The notes under the pieces: generated by a model
What the model was told of the DNA's origin: nothing
Seen by the model: the letters and a program-made list of their open reading frames with translations, nothing else
Databases searched by the model: none
Shown: positions 24,201 through 34,233 of the stretch, one piece after another
Position numbering within the stretch: the stretch's first letter is position 1
Layout: every line of letters starts with the position of its first letter
Assembly: GCA_950295325.1 (NCBI GenBank)
Contig: OX485804.1
Coordinates: 27,156,001-27,220,000 of the forward strand
DNA: 64,000 bases
Source: Polytrichum commune
Taxonomy: Eukaryota > Streptophyta > Polytrichopsida > Polytrichales > Polytrichaceae
Reading direction: 5' to 3'
Position numbers and translations under genes: made by a program

Positions 24201-27200
24201 TGATTGCATAGACCCTCCTAATTGTGATGTTAACTATTGAACTTAGAATGGTGTTTATATTGTGAGCATATAGGCTAATCTCATCTTAACGCATGATGTC
24301 TTTTTGGTGTCCGTTTAATACTTATATGTAGGTGTCCAATTAAGTAGAGTGACCACATAAGGCGCACATACCTGAGTGACTCATAATAGTGAACCCAGAA
24401 ACCGAAAACATGTTCAAGTGTTTACCGGCAGCTAAAGGACATATAAACTTGCGTTTTACAATAGAGTAGAAATAGAGAAGAGGAGAAAATGGTGAGAGAA
24501 AGCTAGTCACCAAATTTTGTGCGATGGGATGGTTGCAGTTGAACGAATTATCTGTGCCAAATTCAGATTTTGCAACTCTGCATCACACAGATAGACAATC
24601 TCAAATGATGCAAATTTGTCTCAAAAGTAAGCATTGAAGTTAACATTATTAATGCTAACGTTGAAGTTAGCAATATTATACAACAAAGACTATATAACAT
24701 TGGAGGGGTTGCAAGTACATATTGTTTTATACGTACGCGCCAAATTGGTCACAAATGTAGTAGGTAGCATTGTCGATGCCGCGAAATGACATCAACTTGG
24801 GCTTGTCATCCCCATTTTCAGCAGTGTGGCTATATACCACATCTAATATGACCTGAAGACACCAAATGGTGCAATTTGAGATTGGTTGATTATCACTTCA
24901 AGTGAAGTGCAGCCAAATTATCAAATCAAATTTGCACATGCAGTAGCAGTGCCCCTTGTTTGTCAATAATTGATTATAAAATCAGAAATATGAAAACTTG
25001 TCAAATCTTGGAGCCATGAGGATGAAATCTTCGAAAATTAAACTTTTGATTTAAGAGCAACAAACTAAATGCAATGTCGTGTTGTCTCTGTGTGTTTCAT
25101 AGAGCATTAGTAGTTCACAATTCACTTTGAGCTTGTGATGAGATTCTCGGAATTCTCAGTTAAGCCTTATAAAATGCTTTCATCCAGATAAATAATTATT
25201 TCGTACTCTAGTGATGAACTAAGCTCACTCATACAGTAATAGAGGTTAACAATTATGAGCTTTATAAGGATTTTCTAGAGGCACCTGATTACTACAATAT
25301 TAAGGCTTGGTTGTCTTATGCCTTATCTTTTAATAATCGAATACAGGTTAACCAGAAACATACATTTTGTGAATATTTGGGGTAAGTCCAGAACTTCGAA
25401 TACCTCAATACCATTTCTGTGAAGTTCCTTCACCAGTTTCTTGAAGGCTAAGCTTGCAGAAATGCTATCACCGCCAGGACCGTAACAGCCCATCACAGAG
25501 AAAAAGCTGTATGACACAAAAGACATTTTTTGCAATTACGTAAGGTTTGCATAAAACTTTTGATGTCCCTTTCCAATACTCTGCAAAGGCCACTTAATGC
25601 CAAGACATTTAAACTTGATCTGGTTTTTCCCTACTTGTCTAATGTGAGTGCTTCACATTGTACAAGTTCTATACCACCTTTTTTAAATTTACTCAAGTTC
25701 TCAACTTTGGAAGCAAATAACATTACTGTGAGTAGGCAAAGCCCGAATAGCCAATGGCCTTTGTTGTGAAGTTCAAGTAACTCCAAGCTGAAGTCCTTGG
25801 AAACATTGAGAGACATCAATTTCTCAAGAAACGATCACGGCTGGCATTTGATAGTTACAATTAAGGCACTCTAGGTAGGACATCAAACTCACCTGATTGG
25901 GTAATAGCAGCCCCTACTCTCATCCCATGTTAATAAGGGTTGAATGAATACAGCATTTACACCTGCCAAAATCAAATGACCTTTTTATTTCAACCTGATA
26001 GGAACAAATCAAACATGAGTACAATTCATGGTACAGTCATCATGCGTAAATAAAAAGTTAAAAAACACAAACATACCAAGGCTTAACAAGTGAGGGATTT
26101 TCTCTATAACTCCCAAAAATGTCCCCCTTGATCTTTCATCAATGTCATTGGCCTCTCCTGTGAAAGATCCAACGTGGAGTCGATATGCCACTAAAGCCTT
26201 CAGAGGAATACTGCAATAGATGTGGAAAAAAGTGTTAGCATTCATCATTGCACTAGAAGGATGCCATTGAATTTCAATATATTAAAAAAAAAAACAAGAT
26301 GAACAAGACTTTTTTGGACAGTAAGCTTAGTATTCACCAAGGAGCTGTGTCATCTTCCCAGTCAAATGGTGCACCTCCCTTTTTAAGCCACCCAAGGACT
26401 GGAGCTGGCGATGGCATGCTTTCTGTTATTTGAAATAAGACACCCCACAACATAATATTATAAGGCACAAGAAAACTGCATTACCTCATTGTTATACCGC
26501 ACGTTCAGGTCTGATTAGGCACATCTATGCCTAAATTCAAATTCCAGGTCATCTTTTAAGAGGTTCCAACAAATCACACGATGACATATGACAATTTTTT
26601 TGACCATAAGTAATTGATAACCGCCTAACCTTACCCGCAAGTAGGGTAGTCAAGGGGCTTTTACACACAACTACTTCAGTGCAACTCATGGAGTGGAGAC
26701 AAACAATTAAGTGGTTTCTAGTGGAAAAGTTTGTCCAAGAAGGAATTCCTCCCTATAAATCCTCTCCCATGCTTTGACCTTGAAGTTCCCTCCCGGTGCC
26801 ACACAGTGACTACAAAACAAAATAGAGCTAAAGAAAGTAAACTACAACCCTCGCAACTACTCGCAACTACAGCTTGTATTGTATTTGGGCAATGTAGAGT
26901 AGTTGTGTTGTGGTTGTCATCAATGCACCTTATCCCTCAAAAATTAAACCAAAGAAAGTAAACTACAACAATCAACCAATGGAACTGTGGTTGTGTGTAA
27001 ATGCCCCTTCAGACATCAAATACAAGAGCCAATCATTAAAAACATTTTTTTGGTAATTGGACAAACATTTTAGTGAATATAGACCTCTTTGTCTTGATAT
27101 CTAACCTTGTCCTGGAACATAGGGTGCCACAAACTTGGCATATGGGTCTAGGAAGACATTTCGTGCATGAAATCGGTCCCCAGTCTCCCAACCCAGTTGA

Positions 27201-30200
27201 CCCTGTAGCCAAAAAAATCCATTTTATATGATAGCTCTTAACAAATGACTGTAATTATACAGTCACTGTCACAATAAGATTTCAAGTATGAGTCAATACT
27301 ATCTAGCTCATCACTAAGAGCAACTGGAAGAGGCTGACAGTATCAATGAGCTTTCAAGTCTTGGTGTTATGGATTCAAAAACTTACCTTACACCGATATC
27401 CGTAACGTGTGTATTGACCCAAATTTTTCAGCTGTATATGCCATACATCGCCAGTCCGATGCATGGACCGCTCCAAATCGATTTCAAGCTGCACAGTAGT
27501 TTTTCATTGAATCAAGAGGATCATATTAAAACACAATAACCATCTCTTCGAAGGATAAGAAAAAAGTCCATATGCTACATTTACCCTCTAGAAGTGGTTT
27601 CTATTACCAAAATACTGGTTCAGTTGATGGTCCTCTTAGTTTGGGTGGAATATTAATGTGGGCTAAATTGTCTAGTTAGGGTGGAAATATCATGGACCAA
27701 ATACCCTGGGTGATCCCCTAAGTCTTCCTAAAGACTTCCAACCAACATTTTTAGTATTAGTTCAAGGACAAAAGTAGCATAAAATAAGATAGTCAACGAA
27801 TTTACTAGAAAACAATTAATGTGGGCCATACTAATTTAAAAAAAGAGATTTGGGGTGGGTTGAAAATTAAAGTGGGTTCGAGAGAATTACTGTGGCCCAT
27901 ACTAACAGGACTATTTAGCATACCTTGCAATTCCGAATACAACAGTAAATAGAAATAAAACCGTGTGGCAAAAGCTTACAGAAGGTTCAATAGCCTCAGG
28001 CTCGTAGAGACACAAGACCACGTTCTCTGCATGCCTTGAGTAGAGTGCAAAGTTGAGGGATCCATTTCGCTCCCATGTGACCCCAAGAGGATATGGCCGA
28101 CCCCTTTCCATGCCGACAGGAATGCAAAAATTGGTTTTTTGACTGGTTCTGCAGCAAAGTTATGTGAATACAGATCACTAATCAGCATTGTAATACTGAA
28201 CACACATGATAACCTCAGCCAGTTGAACTCTACATCACAAACTTCCAGAGGCTAAATGATTACGTAAAATTAACAATTTTTCAAAATAGCATCATAAATT
28301 TCAATTGATGTTGTGATATTTACACTACTGTGTTAATCTCCTTTGTTGTGTGCCTAAAAAAAACAATGCATTGGAAGTTTGTGATTTAAATCCTAAACCC
28401 TGAACCCTGAACCCTAAACCTTGATCCACAGGTCCATGTTGTTGAATAAGCTGGGGCCATTTAAGTGCTATTGACAATCTGACACAAGCCTTAATGAATA
28501 ATCACTTCATTTCAAAGGGAATATTTGAACCCTACCTCTGAGTATGCACCACAAGTGGAAAGAAATTATTGATATTGTATGCAAAACCATGAATAAAAAA
28601 TCATAGACCAACTCTTGGCAAAAAGTTATGTTGAGTTAGAGGATAACCCTAGTGACCCAAAAAGGGAGTAAGTAATAAGAAACAATAAGCCGAACAAATG
28701 GAGAGTCACCTCATCCAAAAATCTCCTTCATCTGCAGTGGCTGGCTTCAGGAGGACAAAATTCACAAAAAATGGAGCCATGTCCTGGTCTAAAGTTAGGG
28801 TCAATGTCTGCACACCACCAGGGCCAACCACAAATGGGGTCTGCATGGCTTCCACCCTGTAGAAAAAAATAAATGAAAAGAGTCTCAGATCTCATCAGAT
28901 CCCAGAGAGCCAAGAAAAAAATTCTCCAGTGCCTGCGTGATTTTAATTCTTTGAGGCTCATTACAAAAGTAGAGAACTTAAGCAGTGACTTGGTTTTTAG
29001 TACAATGCCACGGTCATTCGGATTAAACCTTTGCTGTTAAATTCCATGCACAAAAAACATGTGTTTAGAGCTACATACTTTCATTTTTTGCTCATTGTGT
29101 CAAAAGTGGCCCTATCTAAAACTAACTCACTCTTGAAGTACAGTTCTCAAATCGATTGAATACCTTGACATTATTGAAGATTTGGCATAGCCTAGGGAGC
29201 CCTTGGATGCAGTTACTTAGTAATTGCATCATCCATTGTCACATATGAGTATATTCCATCTTCTCCTTGACATAAGATAAATTACTAGAAAACGTCTTGA
29301 ACCCATTAACATAGAAAAGTATTTTTTAGTCTTGCAATATGTGCAGGGTTTGGTAACTCATAAAATGAGCTTATGATATAAAAAGATGGACTTGACCACT
29401 AGCTCTTGCAATTGGAAAGCAAACAGAAACATTATCAACCTCAGAAAATACCACCTCCAGATGGTGGCCACAGTGTTCTGATAGGAAATGATAGATGGTT
29501 ATAAATTTAACAACATATTTGTAGTTCACGTCTAATGAAACAATCTCCACCACTGAATATCTTATATATACATATAAAAATCTAAAAAATTAAAAAAGTA
29601 GAAGGTTTGAGATGTTTACACCCCATCCATGATGACGGTCCCAAATGGAGCTTGATCAGGTTCAAGTAGCACCCATTCTGTTGAGTCTGATCTAAAGAGC
29701 CCCTGCAAAGAGCATCTGTAGAATGAGATTTACAACCCCAATAACAGTGCCACCTCACCTATTGGAATTTTCCTTTAATTTGACGGGACTTTTTGTTGGG
29801 AGTTGGTTCCTATGATTTTCCATTGGTTTTTTTGCATACCATATCAATAATTTCTTGTGGTGCATGCTCGGAGGTGGTGTTTAGATTTGAATGAAGAGCA
29901 ACGTGGTTCCTTTCACTGAGGGTCAAACTCTTTTTAGCACTTCTTGGCATGCCAAAAGGACTCTGACCCTCAATAAACCGATCTAAATTGTCCTTTGTTC
30001 AAAAACTTGCCGAACATGGAGGTTAAACATTTGAGCAAGTGATAGGTGATGGTTTCACATTTATTCAGCATGGAGTGATACCCAATAATATAGAGATCTG
30101 GTTTATGTAACCAATAATCATTTGACCTTTAAAAAACAAAAAAACCCTGCGTACCAAACCTACTGTGGTAATAACAATTGGCAGATCCTAAAAAAAGTCT

Positions 30201-32127
30201 GATGATCACTGTGAAATTCTTACCCAGTGCAACTTCAGTGGTAATTCCGACCTTGGTATGTCAGTTCCAGTCTCCACTTTGATATCAACAAGGTACGTAT
30301 TCTCAACACCTTTCTTCACCTGAACATGGACCTGTAGACAACAAGTAAAAATAGAATTATAGCAAACACCCAGGGTATAAGGTTCAAGGTGTAGTGTTTG
30401 GTATCAAAGCCCTTTGACCTACAAGTAAAAGTAGCTTGTAGGTCAAACTTTAACCTACAAGTTCAATGTATGATTTTAATTGTAGAAGTAGATCTCAAAT
30501 TCTAGATGACAAAGTTTCTGCTATAAGTTAAAATTATAATATGCAATCCTGGTCGTGTTGCTTAGGATAGGTTAGAGAAAAAGGCATGAACACTGACTTT
30601 GCCTGTGCCCTCGGTACAGAACAAATACTTATTTCCTTCAAATTTCTCCATTTTTTTCCCTGGAGGCTCCAACACTGCTGTTGTGGTCGCCACTTGCACC
30701 CGTGAGTCCTCTTGTGATGCATCAAGTGCTTTCTCTTCATTCGCCTCCGCACGCATGAACATATCCCATATCTCTCTCTCCATCTCCGGGGTAGTCGTGG
30801 TTTGTTGAATCTCAGGCTCCAGTAGTTTTTGAGGTATGGAACTAGTTGGTCCATGTGTGGTGGCCTCCTCTTTTGCAGCGCGAATTTTTATTAGTCTCTT
30901 ATGCATGCCTGGCTTTCTCAACCGGACCAATGATGAACTCAAAGTAACAAAAGATCTTGATTTTGAGCTCCATAATGTGGCTTGTGCAGACAAACCATCC
31001 TGCATGGTGGAGAATCAAATAAAGCACCATAAGAAAGCTAGATGATGCAATTGTGACAAAAATAACATCTTTTGACAACACAATTTAGTGCTACCGAATA
31101 ATTTCCTCATATTTTTCCTGGCATTTCCAAATTCAGTTCGTCCATTTCAGCATAACTTCATGAACAATTATTCAACTCTTCTCAACACTACCAACGATGG
31201 CTAAGAATTGGAGGATAGGATAAAGTGCCATAAGAAAGCTAGATGATGCAATTGTGACAACAAATCTCTCGACAACACAATTTAGTGCTACCCAATAGTT
31301 TCTTCATGTATTTTCTGGCATTTCCAAATTCTGTTTGTCCAATTCAGCATGACTTCATGATCAATTATTCAACTCTTCTCAACACTATCAATGATGGCTA
31401 AGAACTGAATGAATTAGCTGATTTAGAAACAAACAGAATTGTATCCCTAGTCATAAGAGAACTCTTCTTCTGTGCCATAAGAAAGCCGGCTGGTGCAATT
31501 GTGACCAAAATAATTCAAAAAATTTGACAACACAATCTAGTGCTAATTCCCAATTCCTTCGCAATTCTTTAGGCACTTCCAAAATTCTGCTCATACAATT
31601 CAACATAACTTCGTGACCAATTCAACTCTTCTCAACACTGATCAATGATGATAATGCACAAGCACTCGACTTTGGAATTGCAATGACATCATATTTAGAA
31701 AGATACAAAGATACAAAGCTGCAGCCCTAGTCTCTCCCATTTAGTATGAGAGGTTGCGAAGTCAATCGCATGCCAAAATCAATTCTTTAGGGACAAGAGG
31801 GATGACATAAACATTGAAGATTCTACCCTCATCCCACTTGCATTGTTAAAGAAGGTGGAAATTCCATATAGAAACACACAACCCAACCATTTGATTCACT
31901 AGACCCAACTGCTCACCAACAAAGGAACCAGTAGTACCAATATGACAATGAGGCATTCGTAATCAATCGAAATTCACAGCTAGATTCTTCAAGGGAAATT
32001 GAGTAGAACAAACACTCCACGAATCACAAAAACCCAACATCAAGAAGTTGTTGTTGTTGTTGTGGTGACTTACCCTTGAAGGAGATTGCAAGATGCCTGC
32101 CTTGCAAATCTGCAAAGCGGCAGCCAT
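18261..32127 (-). CDS. ISA2: Isoamylase-type starch debranching enzyme subunit ISA2 (non-catalytic)
   Basis: There are 25 exons (5' to 3'): 32127-32074, 30999-30598, 30331-30224, 29702-29620, 28856-28710, 28148-27980, 27488-27387, 27202-27106, 26422-26338, 26210-26077, 25962-25893, 25506-25404, 24852-24737, 24577-24511, 23880-23680, 22903-22779, 21733-21638, 21482-21453, 20677-20614, 20497-20391, 20132-20027, 19435-19371, 19155-19006, 18861-18775 and 18324-18261. They total 2832 bases (943 residues), against about 880 usual. Every join has GT/AG borders and keeps frame; the last exon is the least certain. Residues 1 to about 60 are basic and Ser-rich (plastid transit peptide). A CBM48 module starts near 275 ([20 protein letters not shown]) and runs through RTGDVWH and YTRYGYRCK to FLDPYAKFV. 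The GH13 barrel follows: [12 protein letters not shown] (519-530), [15 protein letters not shown] (590-604) and KLIADSC (632-638), then [12 protein letters not shown] and [13 protein letters not shown]. The three catalytic carboxylates are lost: Val599, Asp636 and Tyr709 stand at the Asp, Glu and Asp positions. ISA2 is known to act as the non-catalytic partner of ISA1, trimming pre-amylopectin in plastids. Introns carry many transposon remnants. The gene is divergent from the BRIZ gene. Confidence 0.94.
18411..18690 (-). repeat. Dispersed repeat D1 in ISA2 intron 24
   Basis: In reverse orientation it matches 19515-19790, 34705-34960 and (reversed) 45580-45810. Landmarks are CTTCTCATAGGATATGAAAC, CATATGAATATCTT with TTCATTATCAAAGTGAA, GGTCATATAGGTCC, TTGACTATTGA and ACATGTCTTTTTGG-like ends. 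Confidence 0.75.
19515..19790 (+). repeat. Dispersed repeat D1 in ISA2 intron 21
   Basis: Same landmarks as the other D1 copies, in plus orientation: ACTTCTCATAGGATATGAAA, CTTATATGAATATCTTATTC, AAGTGGTCATATAGGT and TTTGAGCACGTCATCCAATC. Confidence 0.75.
20885..21340. mobile_element. MITE family M2, copy in ISA2 intron 18
   Basis: It shares long internal stretches with 26652-27009: GTCTCTAGTGGAAAGTTTGTC, CGCAACTAC-TAC-GCTTGTAT, GGTTGTCATCAATGCACCTTATC and AAAGAAAGTAAAC-ACAACCAT. The termini are more decayed: GGGGCTTGTACATGCAACTAC on the left and GATGTGTGTAAACGCCC on the right. Confidence 0.7.
21783..22440 (-). repeat. Direct repeats flanking a 5S rRNA-like segment in ISA2 intron 16
   Basis: Two copies of a roughly 115-base segment (21783-21900 and 22322-22438) share ATGAAAAATTGTTGrGGTG, CATrGCAATnG and TGCGGAGATT. 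Between them, next to the second copy, is the 5S-like sequence at 22206-22281. It is probably a small mobile element or an internal duplication. Confidence 0.65.
22206..22281 (-). pseudogene. 5S rRNA-like sequence (5S pseudogene or 5S-derived element)
   Basis: The minus strand reads GATTCCATAGGAACTCCGAG, GTTAAGGCTCGTAAGG, AATAGTACTCGGATGGGTGA then CCC in series. This follows plant 5S rRNA from GAACTCCG through the box A region (GTTAAG), the intermediate element (TAGTACT) and box C (GGATGGGTGACC). The first ~40 bases and the last ~30 bases of 5S RNA are missing or diverged, so it is not a working 5S gene. Cassandra-type TRIM elements and some SINEs carry such 5S pieces. Confidence 0.75.
24030..24350 (+). 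repeat. Dispersed repeat D2 in ISA2 intron 14
   Basis: It matches 51685-51990, 53728-53990 and 58850-59130. Shared landmarks are CACTTCCAACTCCAC, TTGTCATTTCAAGTTTCAAA with GAGTTGA, AAGTGATC/TTGC, TGAACTTAGAATG, TGAGCATA and CTAATCTCAT. Its right half also resembles D1. Confidence 0.7.
26652..27009. mobile_element. MITE family M2, copy in ISA2 intron 8
   Basis: 358 bases with 23-base terminal inverted repeats (26652-26674 and 26987-27009) that differ at only two positions; consensus start AAGGGGCnTTTACACACAAC. There is no coding capacity. The superfamily is uncertain because no clear target-site duplication is visible. Confidence 0.85.
28391..28421. repeat. Short telomere-like array in ISA2 intron 5
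   Basis: Four to five consecutive TAAACCC/TGAACCC units resembling the plant telomere repeat TTTAGGG. Confidence 0.7.
31021..31660. repeat. Three diverged tandem copies (~200-250 bp) in ISA2 intron 1
   Basis: Units start near 31021, 31222 and 31471 with a GCCATAAGAAAGCTAG-like sequence. Each continues with GATGCAATTGTGAC, TTTGACAACACAATTTAGTG, GGCATTTCCAAATTC, CAGCATAACTTCATGA and CAACTCTTCTCAACACTA, ending in CAATGATGGCTAAGAA-like sequence. All three lie inside the 1.07-kb first intron. Confidence 0.88.
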
Positions 32128-32395
32128 GGTGACAAGCTGCAAAATAATCCCAATTCCTTTTCGTGTTTTCAACCTCCTCTTCCTCCTTCTTCAGCCATCT
32201 ACCAAGTACTCGGAGACACAAATCGGCAGAGAAAATTGAGGAGTGTGTATGTGTGTGTAGTCCACGAATTTTACCAAATTCTAAGTTATTCGGACTCAAG
32301 TTTGGTGAAGTAAAAAGGATACTCAACTCCCTGCTCCAGCAACAACGATTTTTTGGGCGCCCGTTTTAAGAAAGAGGAACTAAACTAAAATAATA

Positions 32396-32750
32396 TGACA
32401 TTTAGTGTCATATGGTATTTAATGTCACTCTGGTGACTTTTCGGATGACATTTCTTATGAATAAGTGACCCAGATATTGTCATGGATGGTGGATGAGTTC
32501 ATCCATTGGTCCAAAACCCTACCTTTTCTTGTCACCAACTTGTGATGAAATAGTGTCATGGATGATTGAAATTTGGATGAAAAGTCACTTGGTAAGTGGT
32601 TGTAAAATCTATAATCCCCCAAAAAGGTTATAAGGAATGACAAAAAGTGTTGGGTTAACATTTAGTGTTGGTGACACTACACTACGGTTTACAATTGGTA
32701 TTGAGCAAGACATTTAGAATTGGTGACACTAAATACCATATTTAGTGTAT
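32396..32750 (+). mobile_element. MITE family M1, copy about 270 bp upstream of the ISA2 start
   Basis: 355 bases, bounded by ATTTAGTGTCA on the left and ACACTAAATACCATATTTAG plus TGT on the right. It shares GACATTTCTTATGAATAAGT, TATTGTCATGGATG, CATCCATTGGTC, GTGATGAAAT and TGAAATTTGGATGA with 60141-60507 (inverted) and 43893-44273. It has no coding capacity. Its position puts it in or near the ISA2 promoter. Confidence 0.85.
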
Positions 32751-32929
32751 CGCCTACACATGGATGATTTGATGTATATCACTAATAAAGGGAAGTCTAC
32801 TTGAATAGTTGTTTGACTTTGGTGAAGCTACTGTAGAATTCAATGTCAATGGAGTATCTGAACATTACTCTGTAGCTTGGACCATACTGCCATTTAAGGG
32901 TTATTAGGAAAAATGAAAATTGTGTGTGT

Positions 32930-32942
32930 GGGGGGGGGGGGG
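32930..32942. repeat. 13-base G homopolymer
   Basis: It follows a short GT run. It is one of about ten G or C runs of 9-13 bases spread over the window (see findings). Confidence 0.9.
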
Positions 32943-33873
32943 AGTAATAATACTAACAATGGAAAAGAGAGAATGGAAAGGTTAATCTAAGAAACTACAT
33001 AACTCTTCCTTGGCTCCTAGTTCAATAAGACATGACAATATTTGATGCAATGTATCGACAAAACAATTCCTAGATGGAATCGTCTATCCTTGAATTAAAA
33101 TATCTCATGTGTTTCAAAATGCATGTTCAGTGACACAAAACAATTGGGTTGTTTACAAGATCCAATATTTATCATTATTATACGTATACATCCAATGAGG
33201 TCCTTGGTAGGGGGCCATTCTAGAATGCGGGCCCATCGCTCATTTCGCCACATGGGACCCACACTACTCTATGGAGTCATTCCAATTTCGGCCCATAGAG
33301 CTCTATTCTATTCTAACAACGCCCTTTGCCATGAAAGTCACCTACTCCTAATTTCTTTTCTTTTTCCTCACCTCCAACCCAACCTTAGGTTCTATGAATA
33401 TAGAGAATATTCCATGAAATATTATCAGTCCCATAGAACATTGTTATGAATCTAAATAACACTAAGTTACCTATTGCACCAGTTTATATGATATTAATGT
33501 CTTGGATCATCCTCACACCGCCCATTAAACATACCACCGTTCATTTTAACACTTGGGAAACGGCAACTACCGGTATATGTTCACCCTTTCCTTTACCAGA
33601 GTGTGGTAAACGGTAGGATGACGTGGCAGCTGACTTGTCAAGCTAGCTGGACGGCCCCCCTTTTGTGGCCTACCCACGGAAGTTTAGGCGCCGGCGACTC
33701 TGAAGTGCAATTTCCTTTGGTTGTTCAACGTTCAAATTGGCATTTCTGCATGAATCATCCAGTTTGACGGAAATCGAAGAGAATTTTGAAGAAGAAGGAC
33801 ATCGGGAATCTTCAGTCCTAAAATATTACGAAGGGGAAGCGGCCGACAATTCGTGAATGGTTGGTTCTACTTT

Positions 33874-33882
33874 TTAGGGTTT
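33874..33882 (+). promoter_or_regulatory. Telo-box in the BRIZ gene 5' region
   Basis: TTAGGGTTT, the plant telo-box, about 350 bases upstream of the BRIZ start codon. It is typical of housekeeping promoters and leaders. The assignment to this gene is by position only. Confidence 0.5.
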
Positions 33883-33985
33883 AGAGAAGTTTGCATTTGC
33901 CTGTGTGTGTTGATGATAGTTTCATGGATTTGTGATTGGCACGAAGGAGAAATTTGCAGAATTCAAGATGCCTCGGAAGTGAATT

Positions 33986-33988
<3 letters not shown>

Positions 33989-34023
<35 letters not shown>
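33989..34023. repeat. GA microsatellite in the probable BRIZ 5' leader
   Basis: About 17 GA units, 210 bases before the start codon. GA/CT repeats are common in plant 5' leaders and may bind GAGA-binding BPC factors. Confidence 0.85.
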
Positions 34024-34027
<4 letters not shown>

Positions 34028-34233
34028 ATAGTTCCAGATAACAACGTCCATTATTGTACGAAGGTGATGACTTAGAAGCTTCTCTGTTTTCTCTGTCTGT
34101 CCTTGAGGGTTTTTATTTTTTGTTTGCAGTTTTCTTTTTGACGTCCTTGGAGACCACGCTACTACAAAAATCAACATCATCGTCGAAGAAGAAGCTGTTG
34201 GGAGGATAGAAGAAATTCATCAGAATCGTCTAC

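Noticed and set aside
28391-28421. Chromosome end or internal telomere array
   Set aside because: Only four to five imperfect units inside an intron; too short to be more than a telomere-like motif.
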